Assembly (NCBI GenBank): GCA_964575605.1
Contig: CAZNRN010000007.1
Span: 1 to 64,000 of the forward strand
Source: JAPWJZ01 sp964575605
Lineage (GTDB): Bacteria; Pseudomonadota; Alphaproteobacteria; Micavibrionales; UBA2020
Length of the DNA: 64,000 nucleotides
Direction: 5' to 3'
The first letter of the stretch is position 1, and each line of letters starts with the position of its first letter. A program made the translations under genes and the position numbers. Positions 43,541 to 52,173 of this stretch are shown here, piece after piece. The notes under the pieces are model-generated. The model saw nothing but the letters and a program-made list of their open reading frames with translations. It did no database searches and had not been told where the DNA came from.

Positions 43541-44389
43541 TTACTTCTGCTTTTCCAGACGCTTCGCTTCTTCCCATAACGCTCGGCGCTCGGTCACGGG
43601 TGTGGTTTTGATTTCCTTGCCCTGCTCAAGGATGCGCTTCTCCATGTGGCGGAAGCGGCGTTCGAAGCGGTTATTTGTTTCGCGCAGTGCGTCTTCAGCG
43701 TCGATGCCATGGTAGCGGCCGAAATCGACCAGCATGAACATCAGGTCGCCAAGTTCCGCGCCGATCTTTTGTTTATCATGTTCCGGCGCATCGAGTTCGG
43801 CTTTCAATTCGCCGACTTCCTCGGAAATCTTATCGAGCAGCATGCCGGTGTCCGGCCATTCCCATCCGGCCTTGGCCGCGCGGCCTTTCAGCTTGGAAGA
43901 ACGGAGCAGGGCGGGCAGGGCGTGGGAAATTTCATCGAGGATGCTGGCGTCCTTTTTGATGCCTTTTTTCGCGCGCTCCAAAGCCTTGATTTCTTCCCAG
44001 CGGCGGTCGATTTCTTCAGGCGTCTTAAGCGTATTGGGTTCGTCACCGAGGATGGTCGGGTAGCGGCGTTCAAGCTTGTCAACAATCGCCTGCGCCACAT
44101 CGTCGAAATTAAATGCTTTCCGTTCATTCGCGATTTCTGCGTGGAAAACGATTTGCAGCAGCACATCGCCCAGTTCATCGCGCAGTTGTTCGCCATGCTG
44201 GCCCTGATCAATAATGTCGGCCGTTTCGTATGACTCTTCGATCAGATACGGCACCAGTGACTTATGAGTCTGGTCTTTCGTCCAGGCGCAGCCGTCTTCA
44301 TGCGCGCGCAGATGCGCCATGATTTCCAGCAGCCTGTCGATAGGCTTGGCGGCAGAGGAGGGGACGCGTTTCGTGCCCGTGATTGTCAT
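43541..44389 (-). CDS. mazG: Nucleoside triphosphate pyrophosphohydrolase MazG
   Basis: 282 residues with two MazG domains. The N-terminal one has the EExxE metal motif in EESYETADII and ELGDVLLQIVFH. The C-terminal one has EEVGELKAEL and ELGDLMFMLVDFGRY. It hydrolyses NTPs/dNTPs to NMPs and PPi, for house-cleaning and ppGpp modulation in the family. Its ATG overlaps the stop of the GNAT gene (ATGA). Confidence 0.95.
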   Translation of the reverse strand: MTITGTKRVPSSAAKPIDRLLEIMAHLRAHEDGCAWTKDQTHKSLVPYLIEESYETADIIDQGQHGEQLRDELGDVLLQIVFHAEIANERKAFNFDDVAQAIVDKLERRYPTILGDEPNTLKTPEEIDRRWEEIKALERAKKGIKKDASILDEISHALPALLRSSKLKGRAAKAGWEWPDTGMLLDKISEEVGELKAELDAPEHDKQKIGAELGDLMFMLVDFGRYHGIDAEDALRETNNRFERRFRHMEKRILEQGKEIKTTPVTERRALWEEAKRLEKQK

Positions 44390-44877
44390 CGCCCTGCTCC
44401 TTCGGCTTCTTTGTTCTGTTCCAGCGGCAGGACCATTTCGTGGGTCACATCGCCCTCGCCTATATACGTAAAGCCTAGCGTTTCATAGAACTTGCGGGCG
44501 GCCGGATTCAAGGTGCGCAAGGTTGCCTTTTTGAACATGCCCGGCGGCATATGCATGATACGTTTCATGATAGCAGACGCGATGCCGAAACGGCGCCAGT
44601 CCGTGAGCACATAGACGTGGCGGATACGAATAACCTCGGGGTCGTTCGAATAAGGGTCGATCGACCGGCCGCCGCAGCCAAGGTAACGGCCTTCATGCTC
44701 GGCAATATAAAAGGCCTCGCCGGGCTGGTTGAAACGATTCTTGCCGTTATCCCAGTTCTCGATCAGTCGCAGGACCAGGTTGAAACCTTCGGACTGGCTT
44801 TTCTTGAGCAGCGGCGCGAGCTTCTTGGCGTCGTAATTCGCCTCGGTCAATTGATGGATTTTGAAATTCACTGTCAT
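44386..44877 (-). CDS. GNAT-family N-acetyltransferase
   Basis: 163 residues. The acetyl-CoA site is RRFGIASAIMKRI (R-x-x-G-x-A pattern), preceded by strand IRIRHVYVLTDW and followed by NPAARKFYETLGF. Substrate unknown. It is co-translated with mazG, its stop being inside the mazG ATGA. Starts with ATG at 44877. Confidence 0.88.
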   Translation of the reverse strand: MTVNFKIHQLTEANYDAKKLAPLLKKSQSEGFNLVLRLIENWDNGKNRFNQPGEAFYIAEHEGRYLGCGGRSIDPYSNDPEVIRIRHVYVLTDWRRFGIASAIMKRIMHMPPGMFKKATLRTLNPAARKFYETLGFTYIGEGDVTHEMVLPLEQNKEAEGAGR

Positions 44878-45041
44878 GGGCGGCAGATTAGCTTTAAACT
44901 CGCTATGGCGAAAGAAAATATGGACGTTCCAAAGGCAGCAAACTGCTTGATGGGGGTATCCCGCTCTGATCCCATGAATGAGTGATAATATGTATTATGG
45001 AAATTGAAGCGGGGATTCAAATTGTGCATACGGGCATGATA

Positions 45042-45080
45042 TTCAACGGCTTTCCATTGGGCTTCGCTTGCCGTTGAATT
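45042..45080 (+). promoter_or_regulatory. Inverted repeat upstream of the GGDEF-like gene
   Basis: ATTCAACGGC (45042-45051) and GCCGTTGAAT (45071-45080) are perfect inverted copies around a 19-nt loop, 22 nt before the start codon at 45103. It could be a leader hairpin or an operator. Confidence 0.45.
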
Positions 45081-45102
45081 TCGCCGTGATACTATCAAGT
45101 AC

Positions 45103-45687
45103 ATGGATATATCCATTCCCGATAAAGTCGCAGCCGATTACAAAAAGATACTGGAGCAGCAAGGCAAACAGAATGTCGAGCTGAATACGGCTGTCACACA
45201 ATTGTTACTGCGCGAACTGCGCCGCATGGTTGCGCCGGGCTACGACCGCGATCCTTTTACAGGCGCCAAGACGCGCGCCGCGCTTAATGCCTATATCGAG
45301 GCTGCCGTGCATGGCGAATACCCGCCGGACAGCTTTTACGAGGAACGGTTCCTTTGCGTCGATATCCACCAGTTCAGGACCTTTGTCGAGAAGCACGGCA
45401 CCAATACGGCCCAGGATTACCTGCGGAGCCTTGCCGGCGCACTGATTGGCGCTTACGGGCCTGATCGCGTTTACAGGTTTGGCGGTGATGATTTCGTCGT
45501 GCTGCTGGGACATGACATGGTTTGTTCTTTCCCGCGAAACGAAGAAGCCAAGGTCAAATATTCGACCGTCAATGTCAAGGCGCCACGCAACCAGCCTCAT
45601 TACCAACGTACTGTGGCTGAAATTTTTTACCTGCTGGACAAAGGCATGGTCATGGCCGATCCGAATGGCGGCACCGTCGACGTTTAA
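45103..45687 (+). CDS. Short GGDEF-domain protein (diguanylate-cyclase-like)
   Basis: 194 residues. The canonical entry motif is RDPFTGAKTRAALNAYI (~49-65), the metal-site Asp is in CVDIHQF (Asp87), and the active-site motif is GGDDF (127-131) after RVYRF. GGDDF is an accepted variant of GGDEF, so cyclase activity is possible, making cyclic di-GMP. The region after the motif is short, about 63 residues, and lacks an obvious sensory partner domain. The N-terminal ~45 residues are helical. The start codon sits in a perfect 14-bp palindrome (ATGGATATATCCAT). The ribosome site is weak. Confidence 0.75.
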   Translation: MDISIPDKVAADYKKILEQQGKQNVELNTAVTQLLLRELRRMVAPGYDRDPFTGAKTRAALNAYIEAAVHGEYPPDSFYEERFLCVDIHQFRTFVEKHGTNTAQDYLRSLAGALIGAYGPDRVYRFGGDDFVVLLGHDMVCSFPRNEEAKVKYSTVNVKAPRNQPHYQRTVAEIFYLLDKGMVMADPNGGTVDV

Positions 45688-45689
45688 CG

Positions 45690-46175
45690 TTACAGTTTCA
45701 TTTCCATGAACACAGTGTCGTAGGAATTGCCGGCGACATCATAAACCTGTCGCTTTGTTTCCACGAAGCCGAGGCGTTTGTAGAGACCGATGGCTGAATC
45801 CTGTGTGACAGTTACGTGCAACTCGATGGTTTCATAGTCCAATTCTCGTGCATCGTCGATAAGCGCATATGAGAGCCTTTTGCCAAGCCCTTGGCCATGG
45901 TAATCGGGATGGAGATGCAGGTTGCAAAGCTCGACGCGGCCGTTTTCTTTCTGTTTCAAGCCGCCGAAGCCGATCAGGCGGTCGTTCTCGAAAATGCCGA
46001 GCATCTCCCCGCCTTCGCTTTGATATTTAGCGGCACGTTCGACAATGTCGCCGTGGAACGACGGATCCTGCACGAAACCCGCACGATTCTTCGACAGCGA
46101 GAGGCTGTAGAGTGCGCGCAGCTGCGGCCCGTCAGCCGGGACGATGGGTTTTATGATCGCGTTGTTGTTTTGCAT
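45690..46175 (-). CDS. GNAT-family N-acetyltransferase
   Basis: 161 residues. It carries HPDYHGQGLGKRLSYALID with the Q/R-x-x-G-x-G acetyl-CoA loop, and the C-terminal YKRLGFVETKRQVYD. Its ATG at 46175 lies inside the dapE-like gene (44-nt overlap) with AAGGG upstream, making it the third gene of the NAS-like operon. Its substrate could be a product of that operon; this is inference. Confidence 0.88.
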   Translation of the reverse strand: MQNNNAIIKPIVPADGPQLRALYSLSLSKNRAGFVQDPSFHGDIVERAAKYQSEGGEMLGIFENDRLIGFGGLKQKENGRVELCNLHLHPDYHGQGLGKRLSYALIDDARELDYETIELHVTVTQDSAIGLYKRLGFVETKRQVYDVAGNSYDTVFMEMKL

Positions 46176-47496
46176 CTGGCCCTTGTACTGGTGCGGGTTT
46201 GTAATTCAACACTGTCTGGCCGAATATCTTGCGCAGGCTGACAAGGTCGGCGACCGCAGCGCGTTCGTCGATCTGGTGCATGCCACCCTTGGCAAGGTAA
46301 TGTTCATCCTTGTGGCCGCAGACGATGCCGCCGCGCTCGGGCAATCCCAGCTCGATGATTTCGGCGTTCGGGAAGACCTGCTTCACGAAACGTCCGTCGG
46401 TGGTGCCGCCGCTGCCATCAAGCTTGGCATCGGTACCGAGGATATCTTTCACGGATTGCAGGGCGGTTTTGGCAAGTGCGCCGGGCTCGCTGTAATAAGG
46501 CACCGAGGCGGTGTCTTTATTTGCCTTCACCTCGATATTTTTCAGCAGGTGGAAGTCGGGATGGTCCTTGGCCCATTGCGGCGGATTGGCCAGTTTGTCG
46601 TTTATCCATTTTTCGAGGCTGTCGGGCGTCTGTTCCGGCGTGAAGCGGATATTCCAGAGCATCTGCGCCTCGCCCGGGATAATCGCACTGGCGTTGAAGT
46701 CGCCGGATTTCACGGCCACGGCCTCGAAATTCGTGTTGGGGAAATTGCTGTTGCCGTCTTTCCATTCATGGCTATTCAGGATGGATACGGCCAGCGCCAG
46801 CGCCCTGTTCGGGTTTTCGAACAATTCCTGATAGGCGGCATGGCCTTGTACGCCTTTGACGTTAAATGTACCGACAAGGCTGCCGCGGCGGCCGATTTTG
46901 ATATGGCTGCCGAGTTCGTCTGTGGATGAAGGTTCGCCGACGATGAAGGCATCGGGTTCATCACCCCTCGCCTTCATCCACTGCAGAACTTTTGACGTGC
47001 CGTTGACGGCCGCCCATTCCTCGTCGGTCGTCAAAATCATGGTGACTTTGACGTTGCCCTGCTTTTTCAGGTCTTCGAGTTTTTCTTCGATCGAGGTGAT
47101 AAAGGCGGCGACGCTGCCCTTCATGTCGGTGACCCCGCGACCGTACAGGAAGCCGTCTTTCAATGTGCCGCTATAGGGATCATCCGTCCATTTTTTCGTA
47201 TCGCCCGGCGGGACGACGTCGAGATGGCCGATGTAACAGATATGTTTTTCGGGTTCGCCGAAGCTCCATTCCAGCACGAGATTTTCGACCTTGTACCCCC
47301 ATTTCGCATGACCGCCTTCATAGTCGAGGCGCGTAACGGTCGCGCCGGAGGCTTGGGCGGCTTCGGCTGCGACATCGATGCTTTTCTGTGCGTTGGGATA
47401 ATCCTTTTTATCAACAGGCGTGACGCTGGGAACCTTTACCAGTTCCTGTGCCAGTTTGATCGTCGCGTCTTCGGGCGTTTTGTCAGGCGGCTGCAT
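46132..47496 (-). CDS. DapE/ArgE-type M20 metallopeptidase
   Basis: 454 residues. Di-zinc ligands are visible: His in IGHLDVVPPG, Asp in GRGVTDMKGS, Glu pair in LTTDEEWAA, Glu in VGEPSS and His in VCGHKDEHY. VQGHAAYQELFENPNRAL and GTTDGRFV are like succinyl-diaminopimelate desuccinylase (DapE), but the protein is longer than usual, with a 20-residue charged tail. It may be the lysine/DAP enzyme or a specialised deacylase. It starts 14 nt inside the NAS-like gene, so the two are coupled. Confidence 0.85.
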   Translation of the reverse strand: MQPPDKTPEDATIKLAQELVKVPSVTPVDKKDYPNAQKSIDVAAEAAQASGATVTRLDYEGGHAKWGYKVENLVLEWSFGEPEKHICYIGHLDVVPPGDTKKWTDDPYSGTLKDGFLYGRGVTDMKGSVAAFITSIEEKLEDLKKQGNVKVTMILTTDEEWAAVNGTSKVLQWMKARGDEPDAFIVGEPSSTDELGSHIKIGRRGSLVGTFNVKGVQGHAAYQELFENPNRALALAVSILNSHEWKDGNSNFPNTNFEAVAVKSGDFNASAIIPGEAQMLWNIRFTPEQTPDSLEKWINDKLANPPQWAKDHPDFHLLKNIEVKANKDTASVPYYSEPGALAKTALQSVKDILGTDAKLDGSGGTTDGRFVKQVFPNAEIIELGLPERGGIVCGHKDEHYLAKGGMHQIDERAAVADLVSLRKIFGQTVLNYKPAPVQGPDAKQQRDHKTHRPG

Positions 47497-48280
47497 CGCG
47501 TTCGAAATAACGACTGGTGTTGATGCGGCGCGGGTTCACGGTAGTCTTTGCGACCTCGTGGAAACCGGTCGAGGGCAGTTCCGCCGCTTTATAAAGGAAC
47601 TGGTAGGCGCCTTCTGAATCGCGGATCATCAGCGCACCGGTATGGGTGCCCTGCAGCTTCTTGTACAGTTCTTCCCTGCCCTGCAGCAGGCTGGCGCAGA
47701 TCACAAGCTCATCGTCCTTGGGCGCATATTCAAGCGCGTTCATGCATTTGATTTCAACCTGCGCCGAAATGCCAAGCTTCTTGCACAATTGCGCAGCGAG
47801 GTCGCATGCTTCCTTGTCAAAGTCGACGCAGGTGATATGCGCATCAGGCATGTCATGCGCCAGCAGGAAAGCGGTTAGCGGCAGCGCGCCCGAGCCAAGG
47901 AAGCTGATGTTGTTGAAGGAGCGTTTACGGAACAGTTCTTCTTCGGCGCGGCACAGTTCCTGGTATTCAGGGTAGTACCAGAAATCTTCGAGCTGGCATT
48001 CGGAACGCGATATAAGCTTGCGCGCCCAGAATTTTTCCATTTCGCATTCGGCCTGTCCGCAGAGACCCGGCAGGCGCTCGCGTTCGGTTTTCAAATCCGG
48101 ATTGGTCAGCAGGTAATCGGTAACATCGGCGTCCTGGCAGCTGGTCAGTGTGCGCACCAGCTGGGTCAGCTGCTCGTTCACGAAGGCGTTTGACGGCGAC
48201 AGGTTTTGCTCTTTCGACAGCAGGTTATAACTGCGGCGGATAGTCTCGACTGCCTGCTTTTTGAGTTCAGTGAACGTCAT
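47483..48280 (-). CDS. Nicotianamine-synthase-like aminocarboxypropyltransferase
   Basis: 265 residues. The pattern of the nicotianamine synthase family (SAM-dependent) can be followed: an N-terminal helical region with REREeLPGLCGQAECEMEKFW-like RERLPGLCGQAECEMEKFW, then FWYYPEYQELCRAEEELF. The SAM-site segment NISFLGSGALPLTAFLLA and VDFDKEA follow. Next are LQGREELYKKL and GALMIRDSEGAYQFLY, and finally the family-like end NPRRINTSRYFER. Such enzymes transfer aminobutyrate from SAM to build metal-chelating metallophores (nicotianamine, staphylopine). It heads an overlapping operon with the M20 peptidase and a GNAT. No exporter or opine dehydrogenase is in view. Confidence 0.75.
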   Translation of the reverse strand: MTFTELKKQAVETIRRSYNLLSKEQNLSPSNAFVNEQLTQLVRTLTSCQDADVTDYLLTNPDLKTERERLPGLCGQAECEMEKFWARKLISRSECQLEDFWYYPEYQELCRAEEELFRKRSFNNISFLGSGALPLTAFLLAHDMPDAHITCVDFDKEACDLAAQLCKKLGISAQVEIKCMNALEYAPKDDELVICASLLQGREELYKKLQGTHTGALMIRDSEGAYQFLYKAAELPSTGFHEVAKTTVNPRRINTSRYFERDAAA

Positions 48281-48663
48281 TCTTCCCGCCTGTTTGGAGC
48301 CCCAAGAGTTTGTCAGAAAAATAACCTACATTCCAGACCAATTGCATCATTCTGGAATATAAATTACTTAACCAGACTATTATGAAAATATTCCCCAGTT
48401 AGTTCACCGCCCCTCAACCGCGCCTGCCGCAACAGCGTATCGGTTGAAATACGCCGCTGCGGCAGGGGATCTTCACTTACACGACGAAGATCTCGGTTGA
48501 GATACGGGCTAGTTCCCACAGTGCCCGTTACTCGATATTGATAATCATTCTCAGTTAATACCCTTTTCTGCTGTTTGTCAAATCGAATTAAAATTAGATG
48601 ATAAATCAAGATGTTGATAATGGTATGCTGACTCCGCACGAAGCCATAAACGCAGGGTGAATC
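48281..48663. other. Intergenic region with a structured element, no supported gene
   Basis: Between the divergent NAS-like and cold-shock genes. It holds the strong hairpin at 48423-48466 and, next to it, a minus-strand ATCTC-AACC-GAGAT stem near 48488. The motif TCAACCGA occurs twice on the minus strand. An open frame on the minus strand (48364-48753) is not accepted because its start lies inside the cold-shock gene and it has no ribosome site. Confidence 0.5.
48423..48466 (-). ncRNA. Strong RNA hairpin candidate
   Basis: An 18-bp stem (48423-48440 with 48449-48466) with an 8-nt loop. The only two imperfect positions (48432/48457 and 48434/48455) read as G.U pairs on the minus strand and as A.C on the plus strand. 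That suggests the structure is conserved in RNA from the minus strand, which would place it in the leader of the NAS-like operon, 143 nt before that start codon. A terminator without a T-run or a REP-like element is also possible. Confidence 0.45.
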
Positions 48664-48870
48664 ATGCCGACAGGAAGCATCATCTCTTTCAAGGAAGACC
48701 GGGGATACGGGTTCCTGCGCCCACAGGATGGCGGCGACAACGTGTATGTCCACATTTCCGCCCTGCAGGCGGCTGGCATTGATAAAGTCGTTCCCGGCCA
48801 GCGTCTCAGCTACGAAATTCTCTCCAAGGACGGAAAAATTTCGGCGATAGATCTTAAACTGCTGAAGTAA
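48664..48870 (+). CDS. Cold-shock domain protein (CspA family)
   Basis: 68 residues, a single five-stranded OB fold. RNP1 is RGYGFLRP and RNP2 is VYVHIS. The first strand is TGSIISFKEDRGYGFL. It binds single-stranded RNA and DNA. It lacks the usual KWFN aromatic start (ISFKED here), so RNA affinity may differ. 10 nt later begins the aldo/keto reductase gene, perhaps in the same transcript. Confidence 0.9.
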   Translation: MPTGSIISFKEDRGYGFLRPQDGGDNVYVHISALQAAGIDKVVPGQRLSYEILSKDGKISAIDLKLLK

Positions 48871-48880
48871 GGCCCCTCAC

Positions 48881-49834
48881 ATGCAAAAACGTAAGCTCGG
48901 AAATTCCGGACTGGAAGTTTATCCGGTCTGTTTCGGCGGCAACGTTTTCGGCTGGACGGCTGATGAAAAGACGTCGTTTGGATTGCTCGATGCCTTTAAG
49001 GCGAACGGCTTCAATTTCGTCGACACGGCGGATGTCTATACCCGCTGGATACCCGGTAATCACGGTGGTGAATCCGAAACGATCATCGGCAAATGGTTCA
49101 AAGCCACGGGCAACCGCGTAAAAGTCGTGCTCGCAAGCAAATGCGGCTTCGAAATGGGGCCTGATAAAAAAGGCTTGTCGAAAAAACATGTCCTCGCGTC
49201 CTGCGATGAATCGCTGAAGCGCCTCCAGACCGATTACATCGACCTTTACCAGTCGCATACCGACGACGAAACGGTGGCGCAGGATGAAACGCTCGAGGCC
49301 TATCAGCAGCTGATTAAAGCAGGCAAGGTGCGCGCCATTGGTGCTTCCAACTTCAGCGCGGCACGGCTGCAGCAGTCGCTCGACACCGCAAAGAAACACG
49401 GCCTGCCGACATACCAGAGCCTGCAACCCGAGTACAACCTCTACGACCGTGCCAAATACGAAACAGAACTGGAGAAAATCTGCGTCGATAACAATATCGG
49501 CGTGATCGGCTACTACTCCCTTGCCCGTGGATTTTTGTCGGGCAAATACCGCAGCCCCGCCGACGCCGGCAAAAGTCCCCGCGGCGAAAAAGCTGTCGCG
49601 ACCTATCTCAACGACCGGGGCTACAAAATTCTGGCCGCATTAGATGAACTGTCCGAGAAAAAACACAGCACCCCCGCGCAAATCTCCCTCGCCTGGCTCA
49701 TCGCCCGCCCCTCCGTCACCGCCCCGATTGCGAGCGCGACCACGGCTGCGCAGCTGGAAGACATAATGAAAGCGGCGCGGGTTAATTTGCAGCCAGAAGA
49801 GCTGAAGAAATTGAATGAGGTGAGCGCTTACTAA
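48881..49834 (+). CDS. Aldo/keto reductase
   Basis: 317 residues, a TIM-barrel NADPH-dependent oxidoreductase. The start is KLGNSGLEVYPVCFGGNVFG, with catalytic Asp and Tyr in NFVDTADVYTRW, Lys in VLASKCGF, and the His in LYQSHTDDE. NADPH-binding end APIASATTAAQLEDI. Substrate unknown, similar to the YajO/Tas-type group. It is convergent with the duplicated-domain gene, overlapping 4 nt. Confidence 0.92.
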   Translation: MQKRKLGNSGLEVYPVCFGGNVFGWTADEKTSFGLLDAFKANGFNFVDTADVYTRWIPGNHGGESETIIGKWFKATGNRVKVVLASKCGFEMGPDKKGLSKKHVLASCDESLKRLQTDYIDLYQSHTDDETVAQDETLEAYQQLIKAGKVRAIGASNFSAARLQQSLDTAKKHGLPTYQSLQPEYNLYDRAKYETELEKICVDNNIGVIGYYSLARGFLSGKYRSPADAGKSPRGEKAVATYLNDRGYKILAALDELSEKKHSTPAQISLAWLIARPSVTAPIASATTAAQLEDIMKAARVNLQPEELKKLNEVSAY

Positions 49835-50349
49835 TTGGCGAGTTTCAAGCTCGATACCGAAGATGTCACTTTCGGCAATTCAGGCGGCGCGCCTTTAAGC
49901 TCTACGAGCTTGTCACGAAATGCTTCAAGCGCCTGCCGGTCGATCTGCGAGAATGGCACGACAGAAGCCGAGGGTGGCATGCCGCCCCAACCGACGGCTG
50001 TGGCTATGCGCGCGGCGAAGTCGTAGTAGTACATGCCGCCACCACCGATAACCCGCAGCACGGAGTCGTTTTCTTTCTTCACTTCGTAATTCTCGCCGAG
50101 GTCAACCTTCGTGCCGGCGGCGGGGGGATTGCCGCCCTGCTCTTTCAACTTCTCGCGGAAGGCCTCGAGCGATTCAGCATCCAGCTGCGCGAAAGGCACT
50201 GCCGTCACGCCGCTGTGCGTCGTGGTGGTCGTCATAACGCGGGTCAGGAAATCGTAGGTGTTGTATTGAAGGCCGCATGAAACGCGCAGAACGAAATCAT
50301 TCTCTTTCGTTGCCTTGTATTTTCTGTTGAAGGTGACGGTTAGTGACAT
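49831..50349 (-). CDS. Protein with a duplicated ~65-residue domain
   Basis: 172 residues. The two halves align: NRKYKATKENDFVLRV...YDFLTRV...VPFAQLDAESLEAFREKL and GENYEVKKENDSVLRV...YDFAARI...VPFSQIDRQALEAFRDKL, joined by a Gly/Pro linker. The family is not recognised. No signal peptide or membrane helix. The ATG at 50349 has AAAGGAGAG 9 nt upstream, better than the frame start at 50382. Likely a cytoplasmic binding module made by internal duplication. Confidence 0.75.
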   Translation of the reverse strand: MSLTVTFNRKYKATKENDFVLRVSCGLQYNTYDFLTRVMTTTTTHSGVTAVPFAQLDAESLEAFREKLKEQGGNPPAAGTKVDLGENYEVKKENDSVLRVIGGGGMYYYDFAARIATAVGWGGMPPSASVVPFSQIDRQALEAFRDKLVELKGAPPELPKVTSSVSSLKLAN

Positions 50350-50542
50350 CGGATCACGCTCTCCTTTGATATATATATCCATCGCAATTTTTTATAGTTA
50401 TGTCAAATTGAATCCCTATTATTTACCATAATATTGCCTCTTTGTTTGAAAATAAGGGAGGCTATCCGAAACCTCTTGCGCATCCGCTTTTATATTCATA
50501 ACATCAGCAACAATCATACAAACTCAAACAGATGGATACCCG

Positions 50543-52120
50543 ATGCCCGACGCCGGAAAAGCGCCCCGCACTGCCTACGACAGCCTGACACGCCTGTTTA
50601 ACCAGCTGGCCGCATTGGGTGGTGTGCAGAACAGGTTGTTCCGCGATATGCAGACCACCCTGCCCAAGGGCGGCGCGGAGGATCATGACCGCGAAGTCGT
50701 CGCGCTGTCCGAAATCGCGCACGAGAAAATCACCGACCCGCGCGTGAAAACATGGCTGGATGAAGCGCAGAAAAATATCGCGTCGCTGGATGACGAGGAA
50801 AAAGCGAACCTGAAGATGATGCAGCGCGCACATTTGCTGTCGGCGGGCCTCCCCACCTCCCTCGCCGGCGCCTTGAAACAGGCCGAGAGCGAAGGCGAGC
50901 GCATCCACGGACAGGAAAAAGACGGCGGCGACTGGAGCAAGGTTGTACCGTTTTTCGAGAAGCAGCTTGACCTGCAGCGGCAGCAGGGCGCGATTTTGCA
51001 GCAGGCGACAGGCGCGGCCACGATTTACGACGCGCTGCTCAACAACTACAGCCCCGGCTGGACGACCGCCGACTACGACAAGCTGTTCGGCGAGCTGGAG
51101 CCCTTCCTGAAAAAACTGCTCCCGCAGGTGATGGCGAAGCAGGCGGCGGAAACGCCCGTGCAGCCGATCAACGGCCCGTTTGACGTTGCGAAGGAAGAAG
51201 TGCTCAGCCGCGACGTCGCCAAGCGCATGGGCTTCGATGAAACGCGCGGCGTTTTGTATTTCATTCCCGACCACCCCTGCGCGGGCGGCACGCTGAACGA
51301 CGTGCGCGCGGCGGGCAGGCCCGATCCTGATAGTTTCCTGCGCCCTCTCTATGACATGATCCATGAACTGGGACATGGCTTGTATGACCAGAACACGCCG
51401 AAGAAATGGGCTTTCCAGCCCGCGGGATCGTCGCTCGGCATGGACATTCATGAATCACAGTCCCTGATCTGGGAATTCGTCGTCGGCAAGTCGCCGGAGT
51501 TCAACAAGTTCATCGCCTCCCGCGCGCAGGAAATTTTCGGCCGCGAGAACGACCCCGAGCTTTCCGCAGCCAACCTGCAAAAAGAAAACCAGCGCGTCAC
51601 CCCCGGCCTTGTCCGCATCTCGATGGAGACGAGCGAGGTCACCTACCTGCTGCACATCATCATGCGTTATAAATTAGAAAAGCAGATGATCAACGGCGAG
51701 CTGGAACCCAAAGACCTGCCAGAAGCCTGGGGCAAGATGTCCGAAGACATGTTCGGCCGCAAACCCAAAGACAACGCCGAAGGCTGCATGCAGGACGTCC
51801 ACTGGTTCTGCGGCCTCTGGGGTTACTTCCCCAGCTATGCACTGGGCTATATGGGTGCCGTGCAGCTCTTCGATTCAGCTAAAAAGGCCGACCCTGACTT
51901 GCTGAATAAAATCGAGCAGGGCAACCTGAAGCCGCTGAAAGACTGGCTGACCGACAATGTCCACAGCAAGGGCAGCCTGATAACCGCGCAGGAACTGATG
52001 AAACAGGCGACAGGCGAACACCTGGACGCCAAATTCCTGAAGGAGCACCTTAAGGCCCGCTACCTTGGCGAACGGCCGGAGGCAAAAAAGCCCGCAGCGA
52101 ATAAGGCACCGAAGGTTTAA
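50543..52120 (+). CDS. M32-family metallocarboxypeptidase (Taq type)
   Basis: 525 residues. Zinc motif HELGH in MIHELGHGLYDQN and the second-shell Glu in GMDIHESQSLIWE. The C-terminal substrate-site residues lie in HWFCGLWGYFPSYALGYMGA. It removes C-terminal amino acids from peptides, probably in the cytoplasm. Length is as in the family. The C-terminal tail is Lys/Ala-rich (EAKKPAANKAPK). It is preceded by an AT-rich 190-nt region after the divergent neighbour and starts with ATG at 50543. Confidence 0.94.
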   Translation: MPDAGKAPRTAYDSLTRLFNQLAALGGVQNRLFRDMQTTLPKGGAEDHDREVVALSEIAHEKITDPRVKTWLDEAQKNIASLDDEEKANLKMMQRAHLLSAGLPTSLAGALKQAESEGERIHGQEKDGGDWSKVVPFFEKQLDLQRQQGAILQQATGAATIYDALLNNYSPGWTTADYDKLFGELEPFLKKLLPQVMAKQAAETPVQPINGPFDVAKEEVLSRDVAKRMGFDETRGVLYFIPDHPCAGGTLNDVRAAGRPDPDSFLRPLYDMIHELGHGLYDQNTPKKWAFQPAGSSLGMDIHESQSLIWEFVVGKSPEFNKFIASRAQEIFGRENDPELSAANLQKENQRVTPGLVRISMETSEVTYLLHIIMRYKLEKQMINGELEPKDLPEAWGKMSEDMFGRKPKDNAEGCMQDVHWFCGLWGYFPSYALGYMGAVQLFDSAKKADPDLLNKIEQGNLKPLKDWLTDNVHSKGSLITAQELMKQATGEHLDAKFLKEHLKARYLGERPEAKKPAANKAPKV

Positions 52121-52173
52121 GCCTTAAATAAACCAGATTTCCCAGTCTGTTGCGGGACGTCTGCTATAGCAGC

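Noticed and set aside
44874..45116. 80-residue minus-strand frame between the GNAT and GGDEF genes
   Set aside because: It overlaps the GGDEF start and the inverted repeat, and lacks a ribosome site.
48364..48753. 129-residue open frame on the minus strand
   Set aside because: Its start is inside the cold-shock gene and it has no ribosome site; the C-terminal part looks somewhat coding, but the hairpin explains the constraint better.
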